A DNA stretch of 64,000 nt from Angiostrongylus vasorum. Taxonomy: Eukaryota; Nematoda; Chromadorea; Rhabditida; Metastrongylidae. Both the position numbers and the translations under genes were made by a program. Each line of letters opens with the position of its first letter. Position 1 is the stretch's first letter. This document shows, piece after piece, positions 1 to 10,146 of the stretch. Below the pieces are notes generated by a model. It saw only the letters and a program-made list of their open reading frames with translations, had not been told where the DNA came from and made no database searches. The stretch lies in assembly GCA_018806985.1 (NCBI GenBank), contig JADANN010000404.1, positions 682,001-746,000 on the forward strand, in the 5' to 3' direction.

Positions 1-985
1 TTCTACATCGGTATTAACATCGACGTCAAAAGAGGGGTTAGGCGAGGCGATACCATCTCGTCAAAATTATTCACCGCCACCCTCGACAACATTGAGCATT
101 GGAATGAGATAATAGGGCAATGAAAATTGATGATTAGAAATTACACTATTTTAGCTTTGCTGATGACATTGTTCTTATAATACTAGTCATTAACTAAGTG
201 GAACAAATGCTAAGCGACTTTGATAACTGTTGTGGAAGGATTGGTTTTCGACGAAATCTCAAAAAAAGACGATGTTCATGAGGAACGGATTGGTTTCGTA
301 AGCTCCATTCAGCCTCAGTAGTGCGAATGTCTGCGAATATTCCAACTACGTCTATTTTAGACGGAAAATAAGCATGATGAGCGACTTAGCTCTCGAGTTG
401 AGCAGGTGGAAGCGAGCTGCTTAGGGAGCAACCAAAAGCATCAACGTTATAGGGAACAGAACAAAGAACACCCTGAGTCCATGCCCACCTTTTCGACTCA
501 ACGGGACTTCCTGCCTTAACGTAAGCGTCAGAAACCTGGTCGCTGAGTAAGCAAGATGAATGGTCGCTCGGTGTTAGTGAACGTGAAATCGAAAGAACGA
601 TGCTTGGAGTATCCTATATTCCGCAAGTAAGGGAAGGAATCCGGACCACAACGGCGATCAGAATTCTCATACGCCGTTCTATACGCCAAAATGTCGAAGA
701 TATGGTGTGCCGAAATGAGTTTGGTAGATGACCGATGGACAGGAGCCGTTAGTAAGTGGATTCCCTCAGAATGTCAAACGTACTTCAGGAAGGTCACCAA
801 ACCGATGGTCATAATTCTTCACCAAAACCCTAGAAGAAGTATTTGATGTTCAACAAGTCTCCAGAGTGAGCGGAACCCATAGGGTTATTCCCGACTGTGG
901 CAAGGAAAAATGGTACATATACTGGCGCCGGCTCCAGCCACTCCACCATCAACGGGACGAAAGGTGGTGCAGGTGTCATTATTAC
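1..985 (+). mobile_element. RTE-1 non-LTR retrotransposon, 3' fragment
   Basis: Degenerate end of a non-LTR element of the RTE clade. The first bases read FYIGINIDVKRGVRRGDTIS, followed by SSKLFTATL; the reverse transcriptase catalytic motif FADD lies at 156-167, followed by IVLI. Further on, frame-shifted pieces match the RTE C-terminal tail (a DDRWTGAVSKWIP-like stretch near 730-765). The copy ends in a tail containing CATCAACGGGACGAAAGGTG (948-967), which is also the tail of the longer copy at 51.9-54.5 kb. Many stops and shifts: not functional. The 5' part lies outside the window. Confidence 0.85.
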
Positions 986-1146
986 TATTGTTGTTGTTAT
1001 GGCATAAAGTGTCTAACCTTCTTGAAATCGTGAAGAAATATAGACGGTCGATTGGTTCTAAGCCTTGGAACTTCAATTTTTTTCATATAACTGAAATAAC
1101 TTAAATTAAAATTGATGTCGAAGAATTTTCTTGTACGCATTCCCTA

Positions 1147-1730
1147 TTAGGCTGTGACTATGGTACGCTGATTGTCATTGGTATTGTTGAGTGCGTTTTT
1201 ATTGAGAAATAATGGAAGTAGTGATTGATACTTTTGTTTAAAAATGATTAACATCTGAGACAGAAGTTTTTCGGGAAAATATTTTGGATCGTATTCGATT
1301 CTTTTGCTTGAAGAAAGCGCTGAACAGATCTCTTTCAGCCATTGCATGAAGTGAAGCAGCAACAGTTTTCCTAGTTTGCCTTAGTCGATGACTACATCGC
1401 ATTGAGAGTACGAAGTGCTATGTACCATTGACGCGCATCATGTCGTCTGACGTAGACAAAGACGTTGAAACGTTAGCCGAATAGTAAATACTTGGTAACC
1501 ACCTCGTGCTAGCCTATCAATGAAATAAGGTATATTGATCATTCATACCGAGGTTATTAATTGGAACAACGGCTTACAATTGCATTGACTAAGTTTCCCT
1601 TTCTTCCCGTCCAGTGCAAGAGCAGCCCGATGAGTTCTACTCTCTCTTGCGACACGATGAGCATCACAGTTTTCTTCCATGATCTTCCCAAACAAGGTGT
1701 TCCTTTTACAATGACGCACTTGATATTTAG
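1147..1730 (-). CDS. Uncharacterised protein, C-terminal exons (gene F, tentative)
   Basis: I do not recognise this protein. The best exon is 1578-1730: acceptor TAATCTCAG, then 50 codons (starting KYQVRHCKRNTLFGK, ending GKKGKLSQCN), then donor T|GTAAGCC in phase 1. A 21-bp candidate exon 1426-1446 (acceptor CTACGTCAG, donor G|GTACAT) keeps the phase, and a last exon 1147-1370 (acceptor AAACTAG) adds 73 codons including YDPKYFPEKLLSQ before TAA. The last exon is open in a second frame as well (MAERDLFSAFFKQK...), so its frame depends on the micro-exon being real. The protein would be basic, with no membrane segment or known motif. Upstream exons were not found. Splice phases and the exon 1578-1730 are what I see; the joined model is inference. 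Confidence 0.35.
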
Positions 1731-2044
1731 CTGAGATTAGTCGCTAACTACTGTCACACGTATCAGATCCATCTAATGTTTTACATCTTGCTGTAGCTGC
1801 ATCTTCTATCCTTGATTGTCTATATAGGTCAGAAAATTAGATTCTCTCTCTTTGATTTGTCAGGCAGGAGATACCGCAAGGATTACCTTCAGTAGCGTGT
1901 TCTATAACCCAGACATTTTTTTTCATGCTGCTTGCGTAACTTCTAGGTTTCCAAGGCGTCCTCTAAAGCAGAAAGAACTGCTGAGCAGAAAAAGTGGTCA
2001 CGGATTTCGGTATTCTTTGACTTCTTCACTATCGTCCTCAATTT

Positions 2045-2400
2045 TTTAATGTTTTCTACGCCGCTCGCTTACTCGTGCTCAACTCTAAGGCTAAATTTTT
2101 TCATCGTGCTAAGTTCTGGATGTGAATTCTAAAAGTAGAATCCGTAAACGTTGGTTCCGTGGACTGATGCGGCATGTGAAACAAATCCGTTTCACATGAG
2201 CGTTGCCTAGATGAGGCTCAACCGATAGCCAATTTTTTACAAGCACTGTTGAAATCGGCTAACATTTGTTCTGTTTTTTCCAATGTTAACTGTTATAAGA
2301 ATACTGTCATCGGTAAACAACGATGGTTTAATTGTAGGCCATCGACCTGCTTCATCATTTTGCCCTATCTCGGTTTTGCTTAACAGTCTAGATAGAAAAA
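2045..2400 (-). mobile_element. RTE-1 reverse transcriptase fragments
   Basis: On the minus strand 2215-2400 reads SLFTDDSILITV followed by an EQMLADFNSACKK-like stretch, the region just after the catalytic FADD motif of RTE reverse transcriptase (here F-T-D-D). A second scrap at 2045-2100 resembles the later LAPELSRRKR region. Both are short and broken. Confidence 0.6.
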
Positions 2401-2409
2401 ATTGGAGAT

Positions 2410-3070
2410 ATCTCTAATCCCTCCCTTCAAACCAATAATAATTTTGTTGTATAATGTCGTAGTTCTGGCACTCGCATTCGTTAATGATTCTGAAACCAAT
2501 TTAGGATATTTCGATGACATGTATATCACATAATACCCTGCCAATTAAACAATAATGGGCGCTAAATGAAAAGTTATAAATGCGTATGGTATTTAAACTC
2601 TGAGATATGATCCGGTCGTAAAGTCGCTTATAAAATTGAATTATTGGACATTCATGTTATTAACGCAGTATACTTCAGGGCAGCAATGTCATCACTTACG
2701 TAAAACTTTTGGTTTCGATGATGTGGTCAAGTTCACCAATAGTCTCTACAGGAAAGGGCTCATGTCCAATGTTGAGAGAAGGGTATATGGAAATCCATGA
2801 TTAGTCGTGCATGTTCATGGTGTGTTCACGTGACCTCTCGCTCTAATCAGGCGTCTCTTGAATTACAAAATTATTCATGATATTGCCAATCGTGTCTATG
2901 CAGAAGGTTCGATCAAAACAGTGGGATTCATCAAAGTCTGTGTGGATTGCCTCTACCGCATTTTTATTACAGACTAATGTTGAAATGTGGTCAATGGGAG
3001 ACTGTCAAAGAGGGCACAGCTTCAGCTCTTTTAACCCGCAAACATCCAATTTTTGGTCTATATGTTTTAT
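2410..3070. other. No assigned feature
   Basis: AT-rich sequence without a convincing exon or repeat. The open frame that starts at 2877 runs into SINE-1 and looks accidental. Confidence 0.5.
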
Positions 3071-3073
3071 TAT

Positions 3074-3358
3074 GGGCGCGTGTGGCGCAATGGTCGGAGG
3101 CGCGCTGCAACACACACGTGGAATCGATCCCCGCGCCCATGGCCCACCAAGCCTCTCTATCCCTCCGGGATCGGCAAATTGGTACCAGGTTGGTTTGGGA
3201 GGATAGCAGCACTGGGTCGATACATCGGTAGGCCACTGCGAGTCATTGGAAAGGCCAGATATGCATTCAATCACCTCCAACGACACTTAATGAAGTCGAA
3301 TGCACTGCGCATCCCTCACTGATGGATCAACGCCGAGAGCTCTATCCATATCCTTTAT
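3074..3358 (+). mobile_element. SINE-1 copy (tRNA-derived)
   Basis: Starts GGGCGCGTGTGGCGCAATGG, which reads as an A-box-like tRNA head, followed by a B-box-like GGAATCGATCC at 3120-3130. The body contains GGATCGGCAAATTGGTACCA and TCAATCACCTCCAACGACAC, shared by all copies. It ends in GAGCTCTATCCATATCCTTT, the ATCCTT-type tail. This is one of the least decayed copies. Confidence 0.85.
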
Positions 3359-3388
3359 GTTTTCTTTACACTTGCATTTCAAATTTTC

Positions 3389-4496
3389 CTAAGGAAACTC
3401 GTGATTGAAAAAAGCGCCAGTTCTTCTGACTTTAATGCCGTAACAAGTCCGTAGAACCGTTGATCCCTATTAAGCAATTAAAAACAGCATTAAATGGCAG
3501 ATTCAGTTCTATTATGCCCAGTCTACCGAAAAACGTACTTGGTCTTCATAATTTGCACAATCAGGCTCACTGTGGAGAGTTTCAATCCGAAGAGTGATTG
3601 TGCTGTGATGAAGAGTCTCACTCTCGGCAAGTGTCCGATTTGAACTATATTTTCCAGACCATATATCCGAATAACTAAGGTGAAAAATAGGCAGCAGTAG
3701 TAGGAATAGGAAAAGGATAAAAAAGTATGGTAATAAATGCTAATAGCAATGTAAGAAATGGCATAGTGGTAGTGATGTTGGTCATCACTGGCATGGTGCT
3801 AGTTCGATTCCCCTTTCGGGCCAATCAAGCTTGTCATCCCTCCGGGGTTGGGAAATTGGCACTGGACTTGTAGGAGAAAGCCGAGAAAGAATCACTGTCT
3901 GCAATCCAGTTGGAAACGCTCCAGCCCAGATATGCCTGGACTCCGGAGAGAATCGACTCGACCAGCATTCTACGACATTCAAGGTGAAATGAAAATCCCT
4001 CAAGCTGTAGCCGAAGCCACACGTAAGACTTGAAGGCTCTTCGTAGACAATGGATGCGGGGAAAGGAATCGAATGTTAAAAGTACTGGGATCCACACGGA
4101 AGGCGTGAAGATGGGCCATATAAAAAAAAAGAAAATGTAAGAAATTATGATTTAAGTAAATTTTAGTGAGTTATTCGTACTTATCTGCACGTTTGTCTTC
4201 ATTTTCAAATTTTCGAATAACTCGTACGCGTGTGGGATTGATCTCAACGTTTTCTTCTAGTCGCTGCAGCAGTCCATGGTTACGATAAATTGCGGCATTC
4301 CATCCGGAGTAGATCCCGTCATTATATGCCGAACTGAACAGAATTAACAAATTTGGTTAATTAAAGTAATTGAAAAAATGAGAGAAAGTAGAACTTTTAC
4401 CGTACAAGTCGAGTGTGACAGAATAGTAGAGTAGCTCCAAGGATGAGACAAAGAAGAGAAACCACCAGAATTACTAGCAATTTGCATCGTTGTCGT
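3389..4496 (-). CDS. Putative type II membrane protein, C-terminal four exons (gene B)
   Basis: I do not recognise the family. Four exons join in phase: 4401-4496 (acceptor CCATTTAG; donor CG|GTAAAAG), 4181-4333 (acceptor TCTGTTCAG; donor AA|GTACGA), 3539-3674 (acceptor TTTTTCACCTTAG; donor CAA|GTACG) and 3389-3466 (acceptor TTAATAG; stop TAG). Introns are 67, 506 and 72 bp. The first exon seen encodes a basic stretch (RQRCK) followed by about 23 hydrophobic residues (LLVILVVSLLCLILGATLLF), a signal anchor, so the rest would be lumenal or extracellular. The ~120-residue domain has two cysteines (EPDCANYED, RTCYGIK) and possible N-glycosylation sites (NYS, NRT). The N-terminal exon was not found. 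The 506-bp intron contains a SINE-2. The donor AA|GTACGA is weak; without it the second exon ends at TAA (4171-4173). What is seen: frames, sites and phases. What is inferred: membrane topology. Confidence 0.5.
3757..4130 (+). mobile_element. SINE-2 copy, in an intron of gene B
   Basis: tRNA-like head ATAGTGGTAGTGATG... with B box AGTTCGATTCCCC near 3805, then the family body (GGAAATTGGCACTGGACTTG, CTACGACATTCAAGGTGAAATGAAAATC) and an A-rich tail ending near 4130. It is antisense to gene B. Confidence 0.8.
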
Positions 4497-4659
4497 CTAA
4501 ATGGATGCCGGTTAGAGAGAAATCTCTTTGTTCTTTACTTCAACGATGTTGATATAAATAAAATAGATGACCGAGAGTTTTACGGCACAGTTAAGAGGCG
4601 GTTTTCAGGTACCAGTGCAGGCGGAGATTATTTGGCTCACAAAGCGTAGATTACAAATC

Positions 4660-4895
4660 ATCAGCCGTTGATCAGTCCTTCAGTGATGCCAATGTTTCGA
4701 CTTCATTCAACATTGTAGGAGCAACTGAATGCATATTTGGCCTACCCAGTGGTTTGCGGGGATCTAAAAAATGTGTCATGGTAGTGTTTCTGTCCTCCCA
4801 GACAGGTTTGGTAGCAATTTTCTGCTTTCGGGTTGACGAAGGCCTTGGTAAATGAGGTGAGTAGTCGTGCCTCTTCATACACGATGATAAACCCG
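4660..4895 (-). mobile_element. SINE-1 copy, degenerate
   Basis: Reads GTTGATCAGTCCTTCAGTGATGCC ... ATTGTAGGAGCAACTGAATGCATATTTGGCC ... CCTCCCAGACAGG on the plus strand, the order expected for an inverted SINE-1. The tRNA-like head is decayed. Confidence 0.65.
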
Positions 4896-5307
4896 CCCTC
4901 GGGTTTTAAAATGGAATGAAACATAAAGGACAATACGGAAGTATAAATGGAAATGTTGTTTAAACGAACACCTTCAATTACTGATTTTAGTACTACGTTT
5001 TCTGATGCTTGAGTGAAGCAACTTGACGAAATTGGTGTTATGTTCGTTAAATGCGGTAGATTCTTTTAGCGCTTGGAGAGAAGGTCGAGACATTTCGATT
5101 TCCAGAAAGAAGCTCGCTGGGCGATCATGAGTTTGATATTAGAAAGAGAAGGCCATTCTTAAGTCTGAATTGCAAGGAAACCATTGGTTCTTAAATTATT
5201 ATCATGACACAACTTTAAGTTTTAGAAGATCTCCATTATGCAAAAGAAAACTATTTAGGTCAACTAATATGCTCGAATGTTAAACTCTCATTTTTTTTGC
5301 CTCGTTT
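4896..5307. other. No assigned feature
   Basis: Lies upstream of gene B and might hold its missing 5' exon, but no exon with a phase-2 donor was found. No repeat recognised. Confidence 0.4.
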
Positions 5308-5860
5308 TCTTGTTCAGCAGTCGCGAGGTTACAGCATACATTTACTTCCATAGAAGAACACAATACAATACAACAGTAGCTGACGTTTCGGCAGTATCGC
5401 CTTCTTCAGGGCTTGGAAGGGTATACTGATATGCAATTTACTACGCCAAACACTTCAATAACACTCACAAAAAAGACGAAAAACTCTATGGTAATTACAT
5501 AATCAACAGCTTCTCGCAAAACTCACCGCTTTTATTAGGTGCCTTCCAATAAGGAATATTAGAACAGCTAATTATAGTCGCATATGGCTGATGACATCAT
5601 CAGATGCGACTGATGTTCGGCTCATGGTCATCAACCACATGCGACTATAATCAGCTGTTCTAATCTTCCTTATTGGAAGTCACGAAAGCAGCTCTGAAGA
5701 AGGCGATATTGTCGAAACGTCAGCTACTGTTGAACTGTATTGTGTATTTTTCTATGGTAATAAATGTATGCTGTTTAACAACCTCGCGATTGCTGAACAA
5801 GAAAACGACGCATTCGGATTCCAGTGCCGAGGTTAATAGAAAGTCGATCCTGGGAACCGT
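5308..5860. mobile_element. FB1 foldback element, copy 1
   Basis: Long imperfect palindrome. Outer arms 5310-5425 and 5690-5804 pair (TTGTTCAGCAGTCGCGAGG against CCTCGCGATTGCTGAACAA). Inner arms 5541-5596 and 5628-5683 pair (CCTTCCAATAAGGA..., TATAGTCGCAT...). Each outer arm carries CTGAAGAAGGCGATA..GTCGAAACGTCAGCTAC, at 5694-5727 on the plus strand and 5380-5409 on the minus strand. A tail CCGAGGTTAATAGAAAGTCG (from 5827) follows and recurs after the two other FB1-related copies at 14319 and 31529, so it probably belongs to the element. No coding capacity. Confidence 0.8.
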
Positions 5861-6013
5861 CTCATTTTTTTTCTTTGTTCACTCAGATTTTTTTTTGTGC
5901 TATAGACTGGGCCTCGTAGGGAAGCATGTCGGTAGATAACAGTTTTAGAATGCTCTTGTATCACATTGGTTGACATTACTCACGAGATGAAGCGGCAAAA
6001 GTAAGACCTTTTA

Positions 6014-7568
6014 TTTCCGCCATTCTCTTGCTCTGGCAGCGTAGGCGATGGAGTTCTGTTTAGAGGAGAAGATGAAAGTCGAATAATAGACAGTGGTCCG
6101 GACGAAGAGTTTCGATTCTCCCTCGGTCTGTAACGAGAAAAGTCCAGTGGAATGCTTTACCAGCAACACTGCATACCTGTCAAAATTTCCACCCTCCATC
6201 GGCACCCACCCATAGTTGCTGATATAACGTTCCTCAGGAGCTGGAGTGTTGAGCGTTGTTAGACCGGGAGGAATTATCTGCAGAAGGTTTCTTTTCGAAA
6301 CATGCTCTTTATGTATCGTGTAGGTTGCTTTTACATCGGCTCTTACTAGTATGTTGCTTTGTTGGTGTACTGTTTTAATGCGCTTTTTGTTCCAACATAA
6401 TCAACGAAATAGTTACACAATTGCACGAACTGGCAATGGTTGTCAGCGCCATTACTTGCAATCACAGATCAAACAAAACGTGGATTCATTGGATCCATGT
6501 ACTTTCAGTGCAGCTCCCCACGAAATAGAGTGAAGTATTTGCTGTTACTGGTATAGACCCTATTTGTTTGATTCTTGCAGCTCATCCGTATAACTCCGCA
6601 AAAGAAAGGGCTGTAGAACAATTTTTAGAAGACTGGAGACCAACGCGGTGTTAAAATCCTATCCTTATTACCCTCGGTGAATGAAAAAAGTTTATCACTT
6701 TTGTTAAGTTTGAAACATTGACAGCCTTGAGTTCCCCATGGAGTGATTTCACACAAATTTATCCACCTTATTGTAAAACCGCTGAACTACAAATTGTGGC
6801 ACATCGGTCACTACGCTTCCCACAACTGGACAACTGTTACGCAAGCTTCTCGTCTAGTCTTCGCTAGATTTTTTCATCTCCAAGTAAAGAAATTTTTTCT
6901 TTATCTTGTTCATAACAAAATTGACAACACCGTCATCTAGCCTTGCGAGAACGGCCGGTTTTGTTTCAGAAGAGAAGGGATACGTAATGCCGCATAGATT
7001 TTATGATGAAGAAGAGGGTACGTTGCTATTTTTGTATGTACTCTCTTTCTGTGACTGGTCCCCAAAACGGCAATATTGGAGCGTTTTTTTTCATGTTTTC
7101 GACATCGGCTTCGTCCAACCTGGGCATGAGTAATTAAGGTCTCGGTTTACTGATAAGTTTGCACGAGGTTGTTACAAATCCTTAGTCACCCGTCCTCCAT
7201 CACTGGGAGTTGCAGACTGAGCTCAGATGAGTCCAGCATGGCAAGAACCGTCTTTTATTAAATGACAGTGTTTTATACTGCTAATTCATTCGCATGGTGC
7301 TCCAATATACTCAATCCGAGTGAATGGAACGACTAAGAACACGCACATTACAAGAAAAAAATGACGGATGGGGCATTCGATTTAAATCGTCACGCCTTTG
7401 AAGAAGGCGTTATCTCCGAAACGCTGGCTTTGCCCGAGATTTCTAATAGGCGTTGTAAACTTGTCACAAACCAAGGCATTTCTTGAATTGTTTTCTGTTG
7501 AGTCGAAGGAATAAAGCAGTGGAGAAGGTTATGTACCGTTCTATGGCATTACGAGTACTTTATCCATA
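6014..7568 (+). repeat. U duplication, arm 1, first part
   Basis: The reverse complement of 15818-17355 with long stretches at about 90% identity by eye, for example the run AAACATGCTCTTTATGTATCGTGTA and TGGCAATGGTTGTCAGCGCC. Coding-like pieces exist on both strands but are interrupted in both copies. It ends at TCCATACA; the sequence that follows in the other arm is found 5.5 kb away at 13.1 kb. It also carries a decayed FB1-like motif TTGAAGAAGGCGTTATCTCC at 7399-7418. Confidence 0.75.
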
Positions 7569-8316
7569 CACAAGTTTTCTTAAACTTCCGAAACCTCCGA
7601 CTTATGCTGGCTGTAATACCTTTGATTAGCCTTTTTTTTTGGTATGTTTTAAACTCATTTTTTTGACCGTAGACTACATATTATGCGTATCTCAACACTT
7701 CTTTCAGTCGATTAGTTGTCACGCATTCGTCATCCACGAAAGACTTCGGTGTTGTGTCTGGGTACGGCTGCCTCTCGAAGATTTTCGTCTTCTTTATTAA
7801 TGCCGTTAAGTGGTTGTCAAGTTAATTCCTTCTGTAATCCGGAGTTAATTCGACCTGAGCGTTTCTAGGTTTTTCACTGCAGGGGTCGCCGGCCCCTCGT
7901 GAATCGGAAGTTCTCTCAGGAATTCCTACTACCAATTTACCCTTTGTTGAGTTTTCCTAACTTTTCCTTCGGTTGAGGATTTCTGGACCTGTTGTTTTAT
8001 TCATATCTTCTTTTCCGCTAGCCCTCATGTCATTCCACTAGGATCTTCTTTTAAACAAACGTCTTCATTTAGCTATTACTGTCAACGGTAGGTCACTTTT
8101 GGCTTCCCTCATCCACAAGAAAATCACCTATTCACGTATGGCTGCTCCTCAAGAGAATGCAGAGTTGATATTTTGTGAACGTTTTTAGCAGCCTTACATC
8201 AAATTACCGATAGTAAAAGAACTTCGCTGTGGTGATATACTAGTCTAAATTGTGACGAACTAACGTTTCTCGCAAACTTAGATTAATTCGCGAGAGCCAA
8301 TCACTTCTATCGACTG
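7569..8316. other. No assigned feature; start of segment absent from U arm 2
   Basis: No repeat or exon recognised. The stretch 7569-13098 has no counterpart between the matching parts of the other U arm. Confidence 0.4.
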
Positions 8317-8579
8317 TTATTTACAGCCGATATCTAAACAGCATATCTGAAAGAGAAATTTTTTGTATTCCTACGTTGGCAAAAAGCAACGATACACATA
8401 TAATTCAGCTGTAATGAGATCTTTGTAGAGATTGCTTGACTGATTCAGGTGTCATTTAATAAAATTTCTCATGGTTGATTGTTTCACGATGGCAGCTAAA
8501 CGACTTTCTTTCATCTTACCTTAGGCTCTTCTTCTTTGGCATCCTTTTCTTCGCTATCCGTCTTCGTGAAGATCGTCAT
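8317..8579 (-). CDS. Small two-exon open frame (gene G, tentative)
   Basis: Exon 8520-8579 reads ATG and 20 charged codons (MTIFTKTDSEEKDAKEEEPK), ends at donor AAG|GTAAGA, and a second exon 8317-8346 follows a near-perfect nematode acceptor (TTTCTCTTTCAG) and reads ICCLDIGCK then TAA, in phase. Intron 173 bp. The ATG might instead be internal, with an acceptor TTAAAG just before it. The product would be only 29 residues unless upstream exons exist, so this may be the 3' end of a larger gene. Function unknown. Confidence 0.3.
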
Positions 8580-8820
8580 CTTTAAGGTAAATGTTTATGT
8601 GCACGTACCGACAGGTGCTTTCCAATAGTGAAGAAGAAGAGCAAATAAGGACAAATGAATAACGAACGAATTCGGAAAATAAACGGAAATAATTATAAAA
8701 AAGGAAACTAGTTTGAAACATAATAATGGAATCAACTGAGGGGAGTATTTTTTTCAATTGCTTAATTACTTTCTATAGATCAGAGCAATTTCGCAATATC
8801 GTTGCCCACTCATTCTACCG

Positions 8821-9173
8821 AAGGGGGCGGATAGCGTGGTAGTGGTTTCTGTCATCCCGAGCATGATGCTAGTTCGATTCCGCTCCGGGCCAACCAAGCC
8901 ACTCATTCCTCCGGGGGTCGGAAAAATGGTACCGGACTTGCCTGGGGAAAAAATCACTCTCTGCAATCCAACTGGGAACTCTCTTGCCCGGCTCTCTCAG
9001 GACTACGGGAAAAATCGACTCGATCAGCATACTACGACATTCAAGTTGAAATGAAAATCTTCAAGCAGTAACCGAAGCCACGTGTAAAACTTGGAAGATC
9101 TTCGTGGACAAGCGGTGCGAGGAAATATATCTAATGTGAGAAGTGCTGGGATACGCACAGTAGACATGAAGAC
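8821..9173 (+). mobile_element. SINE-2 copy, split by R3
   Basis: Head GGGCGGATAGCGTGGTAGTG, B box GTTCGATTC at 8872-8880, body ACCGGACTTGCCTGGGGAAA, ACTACGACATTCAAGTTGAA. Its tail is interrupted at 9173 by R3 and resumes at 9551 (AGACATGAAGACGGATCAAA then A-rich to about 9582). Confidence 0.85.
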
Positions 9174-9550
9174 CCCTCCCAACGGTTTACCGCCTCATCG
9201 TAGCTGGGAGGTGTTCCTCGGTGTCGGACTGCGGTGTACAGCGTGGGATTCATTCTCTGGCAGGGCCTTCCAAGCTGAAAAGAATTCCGCCGTTTCCATC
9301 AGAAAACTTAGCTAAGAGTAAACTAAAACCAGGATCCACCGCCGTCTTGGTATCAAAGTGGCATGGTGGCAAATCTCCTCTGATCCACAAGGGCTGCGAC
9401 TGCCTGTCGTGGTGGCGACCTGGGGGCAGACTTTGGCCAGGCTGACCTCGGGATTCCAGGGAACCACAATGGCTTAACCAGCAAATCTCCGAAAAATAGA
9501 AATTATGCTGAGGCCGGCACAACCAGTGAGGACGGGCCATTCAAGTGTCA
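9174..9550 (+). mobile_element. R3 non-autonomous retroelement, copy 1
   Basis: Insert of 377 bp inside the SINE-2 tail with a perfect 12-bp target-site duplication AGACATGAAGAC at 9162-9173 and 9551-9562. Starts CCCTCCCAACGGTTTACCGC and shares its whole length with the inverted copy at 30627-31014 (TTGGCCAGGCTGACCTCGGG, TCCGAAAAATAGAAATT). No reading frame of its own. It may be an internally deleted RTE or a SINE moved by RTE-2. Confidence 0.8.
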
Positions 9551-9855
9551 AGACATGAAGACGGATCAAATAAAAAAATACATTCTGTTGATAAACTCTT
9601 AATTGAAAGTAAGAGAAGACTCTAAAAAGTGTTTTTTTTATAATATGTCGAATAGGTTTAAGCCATCTTCTAGAATGGTACAGTAAAATCGAGTATCTTA
9701 TTAAGTTTAACACATTCACATTGACGTGACCTCTCATGAAGTCATACTGAGAGAAAATGATGGCCGCCTTCAACATTAAATCAACTTAGCTCGGCCTAGA
9801 GAAAGCTACGCTTCATTAAACGATAAAGTCTTCTCATTTTGCAACGGCATTTTAT

Positions 9856-10146
9856 TCACTTTGCAACAACAGCTTCTTGATCCACTGTTTCTTCCTCTTC
9901 TTCATGTGCCGACAAAAGGTTGGTACTGTAGCATCTATTAACAAAAATATCCGAGTTTTCGGCCGTTGCGCCTTTTCCAAGGTTTTGGTTTTCTGAAACC
10001 CATAAAACGTATTCCATCGGATTATTTTGTTCCAAAACATATTTTGAGCGAGGAAGTAACTGAACAACCAGGATTTCGTACAACAGGTCGCCCTCAAAAC
10101 ACCGCTGGCATTCCCCACGATATGGCTGACACCTACGGGTGCCAGT
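9856..10146 (-). CDS. Uncharacterised protein, terminal exon (gene E)
   Basis: After an acceptor CTCACACTAG a 96-codon frame runs to TGA without interruption: TGTRRCQPYRGECQRCFEGD at the start, then DLLYEILVVQLLPRSKYVL, NNPMEYVLWVSENQN and an acidic C terminus HEEEEETVDQEAVVAK. The start has four cysteines (C-x6-C-x2-C plus one before), which suggests a secreted or extracellular domain, and the acidic tail is distinctive. The family is not recognised. The frame is overlapped by a longer frame beginning MFQEFTNFSKN, which I judge a shadow. No upstream exon could be assigned; it must end in phase 0. It sits inside the 5.5 kb segment missing from U arm 2. Confidence 0.4.
   Translation of the reverse strand, partial: TGTRRCQPYRGECQRCFEGDLLYEILVVQLLPRSKYVLEQNNPMEYVLWVSENQNLGKGATAENSDIFVNRCYSTNLLSAHEEEEETVDQEAVVAK

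Noticed and set aside
3074..3150. Possible functional tRNA gene (A and B box words)
   Set aside because: The sequence cannot form a normal acceptor stem and cloverleaf, and the same head recurs with a constant non-tRNA body in many copies, so it is a SINE.
2877..3322. Open frames of 80-109 codons on both strands
   Set aside because: They lie within or run into the SINE-1 at 3074-3358; similar frames recur in other SINE copies and reflect the GC-rich head.
9091..9540. Overlapping open frames on both strands
   Set aside because: They fall inside R3; the homologous R3 copy at 30.6 kb does not keep the frames.
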